Below are positions 1 to 13,400 of a stretch of DNA of 64,000 nt, piece by piece. Origin of the DNA: Sipunculus nudus (lineage: Eukaryota; Annelida; Sipuncula; Golfingiida; Sipunculidae); contig CM049306.1 in the NCBI GenBank assembly GCA_026874595.1, positions 105,847,142 to 105,911,141 on the forward strand, given 5' to 3'. The translations under genes and the position numbers were made by a program. Positions within the stretch are counted from its first letter, which is position 1. Every line of letters begins with the position of its first letter. Under the pieces are notes generated by a model. It had not been told where the DNA came from and ran no database searches. It worked only from the letters and a program-made list of their open reading frames with translations.

Positions 1-1068
1 TTTTGCAGTAATTTTATGGAATCCTAGCAATAAACTTAGTTTCCTAGATATCTAAAAAAAATTTTAATATATATCACCACATATAAAAGCAAGTGTTTGT
101 TCTCATAATATGTGGATGTGTACCTTGATTTAGGATGGCTTTTTGTTTTATTTCAAGACTCTTAGTCATGCTTTCTGCATTTCTTTTCTTTCAGGTTTGG
201 CAGTTTACCTACCCTGCTGACCCCACTGAAAAGCAGAGTGATAATAAAAAATATTGGACTTACACTTTTTACAATTGCATATCTATAAATCTGATATGAG
301 GGCCTGGACATGCCTTTTGAATTATTTTGGGCATTTATTACTGGATAATTTGCCCCAAGTTTGGTCTCTTATTGGAGAATGTGGGATATCAAATGTCATA
401 CTTGTCAGAAATCCATTATGTCTGCCAGTTAGCCACCTTAGAAATTCTTTCTTCAGTGCAGTTTCAGTAATTTTTCTTTAATGTTTGGTCCGATTTAGAG
501 AATGTTTGTTGTCTGATTTCAGACTTGTCAGAAGTCCAATATGGCCACCAGGCAACCATCTTTTAATTCCTTTTGATCATATTATCTCAAGAACAGTTAA
601 AGTGAATGCAGTTGGATGTATATTTATGTAATCTTGTCAAGGATTGGGTCAAATATTTCTGAATAAATATTACCATCATTTATAAAAGTGCAGTACAGTT
701 GGCTTGTTTTGAATAAAAATTCATACAGAAGCACCTGTTTCTCAATAATTCTTGCATGTATTTCCTTGATTATTGCTATATATTTTGATCTTATATTTGC
801 CCTTTGTGGTGTTCCTTTTGAGACTGACAGGTTTCAAGCAAGCTGTTGGAATAGTTCCTGATAGCTTAACAATCATGCATTTTCCTCAGACCATCAATTC
901 ACTGTGTTTTAACCAGACATAGGTGATATATATTTCTGTTGTCATAGAAAATTTTCAACAAATTTGCAAATTGGTTCTTCAAAATTTGACTGGAAGTTGT
1001 GAATCCCAGTCCATGATGTCACAGGTCATGCTTGGCAGCTGAGCGTCATGACCCATGGGTCACTTGTT
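1..1068 (+). repeat. Family B element, 3' part; duplicate of 17664-18345
   Basis: Bases 1-598 match 17664-18258 nearly base for base, and 986-1068 match 18260-18345. The copy here holds about 385 bp that the other lacks. It ends with the family B 3' end, GAGCGTCATGACCCATGGGT followed by cacttgttt. The left boundary is outside the window. Confidence 0.8.
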
Positions 1069-1693
1069 TAATATTTAATCAGCATTCTTCATTAATAGCC
1101 TAGAAAGAAGAAACAGACATTAAGTTTTCTCAAAGATAGCTGGTTATACTATTTTTATGAATAGATTGATTTTACACATTAACTGTTAAAAATATGCTCT
1201 GCCAACCTTATGATGAGTGTCGTTAGGAAAATTGATAAATGCGGATGATTGTGGAGAGATGCTTTTAGAGGCCTGATGTGCGAAAACAAGAAGTGGTTGT
1301 CAGGAATAAGGAACAGATGTCAATCCTCGGCTCCTGAAGCACCGCAACCCGACGTCTGTGATTATCGTTGTAGAGGCAGAACTGCCGCAAAGGTTCACAT
1401 ACAACCTGATACACAACATGTTTACCAGCCAGCGGCACTGTCCAAATACCAACATGATAATCCTTTATCTACGTGTGATACATCAGTTTCACATTCCTTT
1501 TTTAAAGTCCCCCAATATAAATGATGACAAGCTGCTCTCCCCGGCGGACCCCTATACATCTAAAGCTTTGTTTTATTCTCCAGTTATCCTCTATATCATA
1601 AACAATTTTAATATAAGCCACTCTGATGCACAGGAACTCTGTCTTTTCCCCTGCGTAAGAACCTGCGGCATATATAACATTTCATATAGTATT

Positions 1694-1766
<73 letters not shown>

Positions 1767-1875
1767 GTTAATATTGTACAGCTAATTCGAGAGTTTATGA
1801 TAATTCTCTAAAAGGCTTCTAATGTTGGTATTGCTGACTGATTGTATGTCCGAATGTGAGTTCAATAACATACCG
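1069..1875. other. Intronic sequence, no gene seen; TA microsatellite at 1698-1764
   Basis: AT-rich intron of the lysyl oxidase gene. Short overlapping ORFs near 1249-1696 show no domain similarity or splice context. The only clear structure is the interrupted TA repeat. Confidence 0.6.
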
Positions 1876-3566
1876 TTTTTTTAGCTCAGCTGACTTCAAG
1901 TCAAGGAAGTTAAGGAATGGCGCTTTGTCCGTCGTCCGTCCGGTCATCCGGCCGTCCGGTCGTCTGTTAGCAAGGCACAAATCGTAACTGCTGGTCCTAG
2001 AAACTTCTTAGTGAACATCCAAGGAGGTTAATAAAAAATCTCCTTGGAAACCTGAAACTTGCCTTTAATGTTGGCCATGACTAGTTTTGTCAGTTCCCAA
2101 AAAGGGGTGGCGCCACCCATATTTTTTCTTATTTTAACGAATATTTTTTTTTTTATTACTATAAAATTGCAACAATCATGTCAGATTCTCAGCTATGATT
2201 CCATCTAGTGTCCCAAAACCTGTTGTGTTTATTGATCACAAATGGATGCCCTATGGTATTCAACCTGTCTGTCTGTTTGTTCATCTGTCTGTCTGTCTGT
2301 CCATCCGTCCATCCACACAAGTTTGTTTCCTGATGATAAATGGACCACATCGAAACGGATCGGTGAGCGATTCATCCGTTTTGCGGATGGCAAAATTGCC
2401 TATATTTCCCAACAGTGCCCCGGCGCCAGGTGTGATGAGACATATTGACCTTCTTCTTTCCTGTCGTCCTTGCAGTTTTAAAAGAGGCGCGCGAAAAGGT
2501 ATCCGCAAGAAAAACGTACGTACTTATGGAAACAGTTTTTGCGGACTGCGCGCTATGGACCGTACGTACGTGTTTTGCAGATACGATTTTTACGGATACG
2601 TGGAAACACAGCTTTGCACAGGGCCCACCACTAAAGAAAGAACCTGTATGATTTTTGGGTCATGAGGTCAAATGTCAATGTCACAAGACTCACTTTTTTA
2701 AAAAGATTATGGCTGTATTTTAAGCCAAGCTTTTCATCCCAAACTTTCCATCTTGCACATTTAGCTGACTTGCCAGTATAGAGAGAGCATTGATGAATTT
2801 GGGGTCACAAGGCCAAAGGTCAAGGTCACAGGAACCATCTGTTCACAAATTAGTTCCAGATGATAACTCCAGTTTAGTCGGACATATTGGTTTCAAACTT
2901 AACTTATACATGGCTCACCACTAAAGTAAGAACCCTGTCGATTTTAGGGTCCAAAGGTCAAAGGTCAAGGTCACAGGACCGATTTCGTTAAAAGGAATGT
3001 GTAAACTTTTCACCACAAACCTTCCATATTCAAGATATTACTCACCTGTCAATAGGGGAAGATTCTATTCAATTTGAGCTCATAGGGTCAAAGGTCAAGG
3101 TCACAGGGCCAATCCATTCACATACTAGTTTATGAATGATAATTCTGCTTTGGCTAGACAAATTGGCTTCAAACTTGATTTATTAATGACCCACCACTTA
3201 AGTAAAAAAAAATTTGATTTTCATGATCCAGAGGTCACAGGAGCCATATCTTTAAAACGATTGTGGATGCAATGTAAATAAAAGTTTTCATCCCAAACTT
3301 TCCATCTTTCACATATGGCTTACTTGCCTAAGTGGAAGAAATCTGTAGATTTTGAGGTTACCTGCTCAGTCAAGGTCACTTGACCCGCATTTTTTAGAAG
3401 ATTGTTACAATAATCTAAAAGCTGCAAGTTCAAGGAAAATAAGTTCTCAGATTTTTTGGTCACAAGGTCATTGGTTAAGGTCACAGGACCGTCATTCATA
3501 AAAAAATTCTTTAAAAATATCCTTATAGACAAATACAGCTGAGCGTCGAGACCCATGGGTCCCTAG
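1876..3566 (+). mobile_element. Family B HINE-like element with AGGTCA-rich core
   Basis: It begins tttttttagctcagctgac with the palindromic 5' end, followed by GTCCGTCCGGTC-type microsatellite. GGTGGCGCCACC lies at about 2105, then a CTGTCTGTC tract and core repeats carrying AGGTCAAAGGTCAAGGTCAC. The 3' end is the palindrome ACCCATGGGT then ccCTAGTTT. A fold-back of GTATCCG...CGGATAC arms lies at about 2499-2602. No Rep/helicase ORF is visible. The end lies 100 bp upstream of the SRCR exon. Confidence 0.72.
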
Positions 3567-3666
3567 TTTCTGTTCTGTGGATGAGACTTGGAGGGAAGGC
3601 CCCTCCATTTTTTTAGTGTTTTTTTTATTCATCCTTTATATTTGAGAACTATTTGTTCTTTTGCAG

Positions 3667-4061
3667 GGCTAATATGGTTGGACGATGTTCGTTGCTATGG
3701 CGACGAAACAACGCCTGCCGACTGTTATCACAGGAGCTGGGGCCGACATAACTGTCACCGTCGTGAAAGTGCGGGTGTTGTATGCTTCAGACCTCCCACG
3801 ACATCAGCGCCATCAACGACCACCACCTCCACAACACGAGCTCCGACGTCATCACCATCAACACCCTCTACTTCAGCATCAACAAGCCCTCCGTCATCAC
3901 CAGCACCATCATCGGCGGCAACCTCATCCCCTTTATTGAATAGACTGACAAACGCAACCCAGGGCCGCACAACCGTTACAAATGCAACACCTACCGTTAA
4001 CACGCCTGGAAAAATCACTTCCCGTAGAACCACAGTGAAAAATTCAGAGGAAGACATTCAG
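3667..4061 (+). CDS. LOXL2: Lysyl oxidase exon: C-terminal half of an SRCR domain plus mucin-like linker
   Basis: Acceptor ttttgcag and donor CAG|gtagtt. The exon starts with the last two bases of a split Gly codon and ends in phase 0. It encodes [20 protein letters not shown] and continues to the SAGVVCF end, which is the classic second half of an SRCR domain with its conserved cysteines. About 80 residues rich in Ser, Thr, Pro and Ala follow, probably an O-glycosylated spacer. The ORF runs open upstream of the acceptor into intron, so no start codon is used here. Confidence 0.93.
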
Positions 4062-4649
4062 GTAGTTTGTTTACGTATTCAGCAATGATCCAAAACAGTT
4101 GTTAGCGATCATGTTTAAATTTATGTACATTCAAAGTGTTTCACGTGACATTTTCATTACGATTTGAACATCACCCTGTTAATCAAAACTGTAAAATTGG
4201 GATTAAACTTTTATAGTCCTGCAGCATTTAAAATTATTGGTGACAGAAAGATGAAATGCTGTATTTTATATTTGTGATGCTTCTGTTTGCTAGCTTAATA
4301 CAAAAATATATCTACAAAAAAGATTGATATATTACAAGACGTTAATTAATTATACCAACATGTTTTGCTGTGGTTATTTTAATTATAAAATGTGTATTTT
4401 TATTATTATTTTAATTGATAAAAGGTTTTATTAATGTTATCTAATGTTATGTCAGGCCATGTTATAATTAAAAAAATATGTTACGGCAGCAAGATGAGCC
4501 GGCAGGGGAGGAAAACCAAATGACCAGAACAACCCCTCGACCAGGAACCACGGAACCCCTCCCGAGAGTAAGTAAAATCGAAGAACTTACTGTTACATTT
4601 TACTTTTTTTATCGAGCTTTTTGTATATAAGTAAGTCATAGAAATCGGG

Positions 4650-4708
<59 letters not shown>

Positions 4709-7700
4709 CAGGAATGATTAATTTCCATTTTTAGTCAACTTTCATGCTCCTTCCGACACAAGAGATGTACTTACCTTACATGTCTAGCTTGCCGAGACGT
4801 TAAACACCTGACCTTCTGAGACCTCTGACATGATCAGTTATAAATCAGACCTTAAGAACGGCTGATTGGTGAGCTCCATGATAGTCATATGATAGCCTTG
4901 ACATCAGTGGCACTTTGTCCAAACAGTACAGATAACCAGGTGTTTCTGTACGATAGCGTAATTAAGCCGCAAAGCAACAGCATGCAGGTGGCCTTCTTCG
5001 TCGATTCTCCATCAAGGAATAACCCAGCGTCTGGCAGGGAGAGAAAAGCCTTCCGGCAATTTTGTCTTTCTGACGATAAAGACATTCCTGAATGTCTGTA
5101 TCATGGCAGGTCAGCTTGTTGACTCTTACTCTAGACGGGCTGCGTTTTTATCGTCTGGGTAGCCTACTTTTCTTCTTTGGCTACTTTGAACAATCATATA
5201 AAAGTCCGACTACATGAGACTTATTTAGAGTCCAGTTGTTGCCAGGGTGACCGAGTCTATATATTCCTTCCTGCACGGTCTCTTGGCTCTCACGGGAACA
5301 AGATTAATTTCCAGTGAGCGGTCGTCATAACAGAGATACAAGCTAAATTGTACATTCCAAAAGTGTAATCGCAGATGTCGCTCTCAGCCAATTTATTTGT
5401 TATTTCATTTTTTGTTCATTTATAATTCCCTTTTTAGCTCATCTGACTGTAAATCAAATGAGCTATAGTGATCGGTCAGCATCCGTCGTCCGTCCGTCTG
5501 TCTGTCTGTCCGTTAGACTGGCACGTTTGACACCATTGCACCTAGAAACCTGTTACTGATAAACCAGAGAGGTTAATAAAATATCTCCTTGGAAATTGAA
5601 ATTAGGTCACATTGACCTATATCCTCCGGGTTATGGGGCTAGTAAGTATCCCCCAGAATAATTAAAATTTGATGAAAAACCTCCAGTATGATAATAAATG
5701 CATGGATTACCCTGAATCTCTCTTTGAATATTAACCTGCATTTTTTTTTTTAATTTTACGATTTTTCTTTTCTTTTTTTTTTAAGATTGTCAAATGACAG
5801 CATTTATATCAGTTTCTCAACTGTGGTTTCATCAAGTGTCCCAAAAGCTGGTGTGTTTATTGATTATGACTGGTTTCTTCAGTTCCTGAAGACTGGTGGC
5901 ACCACCTGTAGTTGTTTCTAGTTTTTTTTTATGAATATTTAGCTCAGCTGACTATAAGTCAACTGAGCCAGAGCGATGGTCCTTTGTCCGTCCGTTAAAC
6001 GGACACGTTTTGAAACGTTGGACTTACGAATTAAAAATTCGGCATACAGTAAGATGTTCCCAAAATGTCCTACCATCCGAAATTTGGGTCAATATGACTT
6101 CGAAGGAAAAACCTCAATTTTCAATAACAAGTGACCCATGGGCCATGACGCTCAGCTGACAGGGAAGAGATTCGCAAAAGGAAATTTTATCATCTGAATA
6201 GTAGTATATACCCATTCAACTGAAGCATCAAACAGATTAACAAACAGGTCAAAATTGTGTCTGTATTTATATATCTCAAAAATAGAGAAAAATGCGTAAA
6301 CTTTAAAAAAATATAGGTGGCTTCACCAGTCTGCAGAAACTAATAAAAACAGTTAATGGTCAATATCCATGCAAAGAATCATGGTGATCTCTGCTTTAGT
6401 TGTTCAGATACTTCAGCTTTTGTATCAAATTATCCATTATTCTGACTTGTACTTTCAAGTACCATAGCTCAAAGGATATGGGTAACAGAGACCTAATTTC
6501 AGGTTTCCATGGAGACTTTTCATGAGTCTCCCTGTGTGTCGAGAATGAAGAGTCTAGGTCCAGTCGTTACGATTTGAACCCTGTTGACAGATATCTACAT
6601 CCTTAAAGGTCTCAAAAATAGAGAAAATAAATTGTAAAAATTTGAAAAAAATACAGGTGGCGCCACCAGTCTGCAGGAACACCTAAAAAATCATGACCAT
6701 CAGCGTTGTAGTTATTGAGATGTTGCAGTTTGTTTGATCAAATTTTCCATTATTCTGGGGGGTAAATGGGAGCCCCACAGCTCAGAGGATATGGGTAACA
6801 GAGACTTTATTTCAGGTTTCCATGGAGACTTTTCATAGGTTTCTCACTGTGTCAAGAATGAAGATTCTAGGTCCAGTCTATACGATTTGTGCCCTGTTAA
6901 CAGATGTTCACATTTTTAAAGGTCTCAAAAATAGAGAAAAAAAATTGTAAAAAAACGAAAAATACAGGTGGCGCCACCAGTCTGCAGGAACTGATGGAAC
7001 ATCTCATGATCAATAGGAATGCCAAAAATCATGACCATCAGTGATGTAGTAAATCAGATATTGAAGTTTTTGTATGAATTTTTTTACTATTCTGGGGGGC
7101 ACTTTTTGGCCCCATAGCGCGAAGGGTAAGGGTAACAGAGACCTAATTTCTGGTTTCCAAGGAAATTTTTCATGGACCTGTCAGAATGTCAAGTCACAAG
7201 ATTCTAGGTCCAGCAGTTACGATTTGTGCCTGGTTAACGGACAGACGGACAGACGGACGACGGACAAAGAGTGATCGCTATAGCTCAGATGACTTAAAGT
7301 CAGCTGAGCTAAAAACCGATTGTCACACTTTACACTCTAATATCAAACCACTTAACTGTTTTTATTATTTTTAATATAAATATTCTCTATATATTTCCTA
7401 TGAACATACCTGAAATTAGGTCAGTATTATGTAATTTCTTGAAGTTTTTGGCCCGAACATGATGCAATTTGTAAAAAAATTAGGAAAAATATTTGCTCAC
7501 TTAACATTAGAAATGGTGAAGCTAGAGACTTTTTTCTGGAATATAACTTAATTTAATCAAGATTTAATTTTATACCGAAAATTAGATCTGAATTTTGCAA
7601 ATTTAATGAGTTATTAGCATAAATATATTATCAGTACCTTAGATTGTGCCCAAATTTACGCTCTTGAGGTAGGGGAAATCTTGCGCTTCTAAAGAAGCTA

Positions 7701-10374
7701 CTGATTTTCCCGCTGCTTGTTTTGACCGTTTATGATGCACTTAAACACCAGGTGGTGGGCCTGTCTGCAGAAAAAAAAACTGCTGATATGACTAGCAGCC
7801 AACCAACTGCCAGTCAACAAACACTCGACAGGCATCAGGCTCTGCCCAGAAACGACGTTTAGGGTCATTCTGTCTGAGCTTGTGGCCTGTTAAAACTTTA
7901 TATGTTAAAAATTTATATTCCTTTATTTCAGTTTAAAAATTAAACATGCCCATCTTCAGTTTGCTCCTTGTATAATTTACTGAGTTATTTTTTACACATG
8001 TATTAGTTGCTTATTGCTGCGATTACTCTTCATTTTTTTCTGATACATGTATTAAAAAAATAAAAATATTCAAATGTGATAAAAAAAAATCAGACTCCAG
8101 ACAAGTTCTCATTATGGTCTATAATGTTAATAATTGTCATAAGACTCTTGCTATTTTTAGTATGTAGATGTGAAAGTATTCAAAAGTGAATATAATAGTT
8201 TTATTTTTAAATTAAAGCCATAAAACCAGGTACTTATGATCTTTTTTTAAATTTGTGAAATTTGTATATATTGGATTCTCAACCATTTTTGTTCGACTGA
8301 AACTGAATATATACTTACCAGATAAAATTTACATAATAAAACTGACGAAATGGTGTATACTAGCAGCATCAGGCCAAGTAAAACCTTGTGTGACAATAGC
8401 ACTCCATTTCCAAATGTAAATAATATAAATGACATCAATCCTCTTCCCTACACCCCAGAATTTATTCAAATCTTTCAGAACTTGAGTTCAACACCATCAT
8501 CTCATAATACACCTTATATAACCAAACAAAACGAGCATTTGTCTTATCCCTCTTCCAAATCATATTTGTGATCATATAAAACGGCTTATCGCCGTGACCC
8601 ACGGGTCTCTTGTTTATTTTAACTTACAATGCATATGTACGTTGGTCGTAATTAGGGTCGTACGTTTTTAGCTCAGCAGACATCGGAGCTTTAGCGATCA
8701 CTCTTTAACCAGGCACAAACCGTAAACGCTGGAATCTTCTTTTTTGACATGCAGGGTCCATGAAAAATCTGCTTGAAATTAGGTCTCTGTTACCATTATT
8801 TTCCAAGCTATGGGGCTCAGAAGAATATTCATACTTGATATCTAGGGAGGTCCATGAAAAGTCTTCATTGAAATTTGAAATTAGGCCTGTGTTAACCATA
8901 TCCTCCGAGCTATGGGGCTCGTAAGTACCCCCCCCCCAAAATAATTAAAAATGTGATTCAAAGCCTAGTATATGAATAACTAATGCCTTGATTGCCATGA
9001 TTCTTTGCATGCATATAGATCATGGAGCGTTTCATCAGTACCTGCAGACTGGTGGCGCCAACTGTACTTTTTCGAAATTTTACGTATCTTTTTCTTTAGT
9101 TTTAAGACCTTCAAATAAACTGACCATCTGTTAACATGGCACAACTGTAACCGCTGAACCTAGAATCTTCTCACCTGACATCCAAGCAGACTAATAACAA
9201 ATCTCCTTGGAAACCTGAAATTAGGTCTCTGTTACACATATCCTCCGAGCTATAGGGCTCGTAAATACCCCCGAGAATAATTTAAAATATTGATAAAAAA
9301 AAAGTTCCAGTATCTGAATAACTTATGCCTTGATAGCCATGACCCTTTGGATACTTATTGATCATGCAGTGTTTCATCAGTTCCTGTATTTTTTTTAAAA
9401 TTTTTATGCATTTTTTTCTATTTATTCGACTTTCAAAGGAAGTGGTCATCTGTCCAAAAGTCCACTGTAGCCCATATCCAAGGACTATTAACAAAATTCA
9501 TGATTTTTTTTTGCACTCTGGCAGTCATTTTACTCATTTTTTAACGTTCCTTGAATTCAGCTAAGCATCATGGCCCATGAGCAACTAGTTTACTATTTAA
9601 AGAACCCCTTTGGGTATTATTTTGTAGTCATATGAAATCCGGTTGGACGGGGGTATGCACCCACGAGTGGGTCATGTGGAAGTCACTGTAAACGGTAGAC
9701 GCGGAGTGATATGTGGAGAGGGCTGGTCACTACTTGAAGCGTCCGTCGTCTGCAAACAACTTGGTTTGGGCTATGCACGAGACGCTACGCAGGTAGGCCT
9801 TTTATTAACATCGGACAAATATACGACAAATGAAGAATATCTCATATTTATTATTAAATAATTATTTTTTAAATTGATATTCATTATGTATATCAGTTCG
9901 ACCAATGAAAATCAAGTTCTGCTATTTAGTGCCAGCAAATGTAGTTACAGATACAGTTATGGACTATGAAACGTACTATATAACCACTATCACAGGTGGA
10001 AGATTTCAATTAGAAAATGATGTGGCAAGTTATTTTTTTCTGGTCTCTTGTTTTCACTTCCCGTGTTTTAGTTTACCACACTCTTTTTCAGACAAGTCAT
10101 TTTGGCGGACAAGAAAAGGATAAAATTTTATTCGACGTGAAATGTAGAGGTACAGAGAAGGACCTCGGTGAATGTTATCACGCCGAGGACAGAATGGAGG
10201 AGGCCATCTGTAGGGACGCTGCCTACGTGGCCGGGGTCGTATGTGTCGACTGTGAGTTTTATAAAAAAGGTTTTTACTTCTCACTGTAAGTCAATATCGA
10301 AGGAATAGACTGTCCATTTAAAGGCAGTCTAATAGAAAATACTGACAACTTTCAGATTAAATACTTATAACCAC

Positions 10375-10451
<77 letters not shown>

Positions 10452-13400
10452 AGTTTATTTTATTCTAAATCTAAAGAAGAGAGAAAATATGGCACTCTAA
10501 AATATACTAATTGATCAAGAACGTCTGCACGCCCCCCTCCTCCAGCAAAGAAAAAGGTGACAACCAAAGGAATATGTTACTATATATGTGTAACTAATAG
10601 GCCCATAATTAAACATTTAAAGTAAATTTAAAGGTGAATAGCTAAAAACTGTTAATTTCAGTTATGTCAGCGCACTTGTTGGAGCTTTAGATGTTTATCT
10701 ACAAGTCTGCAAATCTACCAGAATTATTCAAGTGAGCGGACATAATATGTATTGGCTGGACCTAGAATCTTTTCTTGACATGCAGGGAGGCCCATGAAAC
10801 TCTGAACTATGGGGCTTTGAAGTACCTCCAGAATAATGGAACATTTGAAACAGAAGCTCAAGTATCTGAACAACAATTGCACTGATCACCATGATTCTTT
10901 GCATGGATATTGATCATGGAATGTTTCATCAGTTTCTGCAGTCTGGTGGCGCCACCTGTATTTTTTCGATTTTTACAATTTTCTTTCTCTATTTTTATAC
11001 CTCTTAAGATGCGTTCATCTGTTAACAGCGCACAAATTGTAACCATTGGTCCTAGAATCTTCTTACTTTAGATCGAGGGAGGTCTGTGAAAAATATCCTT
11101 GGAAACTTGAAATTAAGTCTCTGTTACTAATATTCTCTGAGCTATGGGGCTTATAAGCACAACCCAGCATAATTAAAAATTTGAAACCAAGCAGGGCACA
11201 AATCATAACCATTGGATCTGAAATCTTCTAACTTAAAATAAAGGGAGGTCCATGAAAAGTATCCTAGGAAACATGAAATTAGGTATCTGTTGCCCATATT
11301 TTCTGAGCTATGGGGCTTATAAGCACCCCTCAGAACACCCTAAAATTTGAAACCGAATTAGGGCACAAATTATTACCATTGGGCCCAGAATCTTCTAACT
11401 TGATATCCTGAGAGTTACTCAAAAGTTCTCCCCAGACACCTGAAATTCGGTCATTGTGACCTATATTCTCAGGGTTTTAGGGTATGTTTGAGCACCCCAG
11501 AAATAATGCAAATACACACGAATTGCCAGATTCCTCAGGAAAGGCTGGTTGGATTGTCATCAAATTTGTTGTGTTTATGGCTCTTGATGAACTTAAGCTA
11601 ATATACATGAACAATGATGCCACCTACATTATGGTAATTAGTTGCCTGTGCAAGGACATGTCAGTCTGCTGAGCGTCATGACCCATGGGTCACTTGTTAT
11701 TTAGCATGAGATCTCTTCACAAGTTTTTGCTGCAAATGTAAAATGTCTCTTCTCGTATACTTTGGTTCAAATGCTTGTTGGTGACAGGTCGGCGGAGCTT
11801 CATGTACTTTGTGTCACTTGTTTTATTTTTAGACCTTCCTGACCTAGTGCCCAACGTGACGTTACTAGAGAGGTCGTATCGCCTTGACGACAAGACCCTG
11901 CTGAACCTCCAGTGTGCAATGGAGGAGGACTGCGTATCCAAGTCCGCGTATAAACTCAAGAGAAAATACTCAGGTCAGTGATAAGCTGTATCATCTCTGC
12001 ACAGTTAAATTAATCTGAAATTGATAAAAATGGACCAAATGAATATATCCGAGTTAATATATATGAGTAAGGCATATTTTAATAAGTGATGGGATGGGAG
12101 CTTTAGAAGTTGTGTTGTAGCCTAGTGGTAAAACATTGTACTACTACTACCTTGAACAGCTTTGTGTATTTAGTTTGATAGAGGGCGCTGCAATCGCCCC
12201 CTTTGAAAAAATAAGTTGAAATATCTAAGTGTATGGGCAGAAATATTGCAAAAGGGACCCCCCCCCTTAGAACCCCCATTGCATCAATCACTACAGTTTT
12301 AAGGTCAAAAACGTGAATATTCGAGCTTGGCCATGGAAGAGATGCTTGAAAAAGTCTTGTGTGGCCACTGTCAATTATAATATGCACATGGATTAATTTA
12401 TGTCGGTGGATTAATGAATTTATGCATTTCAGATTGGTACAGATACTACAGAAGACTATTCCGGTTTTCAAGTTCTACCCACAACCACGGCACAGCCGAT
12501 TTCCGGCCATTTTTAGACCAGTCTCACTGGGAATGGCACCAGTGTCACATGTATGTATATCTTGGTAATGTCGACAATATATTGCTTGTACGCACATGTG
12601 AATGATTGTTCCTCCTTCTGTACAACAAATCACGCCTCATACTCGCGTGTTAAAACAACCCTCATATATTAACCCCTTACCGAGCCAAAACAAAGCACCA
12701 TCGCAGGATCAATTTTTGCTTGAGCGCAAGATGCGGTTACTTGGTTGCGTTCTAATGTGGGGATTTGCCTTCGGCACGACTGTAGAATAACTCGCGCACC
12801 TCCCTGAGGCACAACAATTTTGTGAACGGAAAACGTTTTATGTCCAGCTGCTTGTATCTTAATTTTGCCACATATTTTTATGCCCCCGCCACAAAGTGGC
12901 CGGGGCATATAGTTTTACCCATGTCCGTCCTTCCGTCCTTCCGTCATTCCGTCATTCCGAAATCAAACAGTTGTACGGACTTTTTTTTCGCAATGCCTGC
13001 AGATATTGGCCTTATTTTTGGTGTGTGGGCAGATAGTGACAAGTTACAGATTGAGTTCTCGTTTCATCCCAGTTGACCTTCTTTTGACCGTTTTACGGCT
13101 CCTTAACTTAGAAAATTTCATGAAAAATAGAAATTTTTATTACAAATACATATGTACGGATTTTTTTTTTTCGCAATACCTGCAGATATTGGCCTGATTT
13201 TTGGTGTGTGGGCAGATAATGACCAGTTACAGATCGAGTTCGCATTTCGTCCAGGTTGACCTTTTTTTGTACGTTTTACGGATCCTAAACTTAGAAAATT
13301 TCATGAAAAATAGAAAATTTCATGACAAATACACATGTACGGACTTTTTTTCGCAATGCCTGCAGATATTGGCCTGATTTTTGGTATGTGGGCAGATATA

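Noticed and set aside
3685-4057. Other-frame and antisense ORFs over the Ser/Thr/Pro linker
   Set aside because: Shadows of the low-complexity coding sequence; the SRCR frame is certain.
4885-5122. Overlapping ORFs on both strands in an intron
   Set aside because: No splice sites in frame and no domain; the flanking exons already join in phase without it.
12112-12160. tRNA/SINE-head-like phrase tagcctagtggtaaaac
   Set aside because: No B box GGTTCGAATC nearby, so no tRNA or SINE can be supported.
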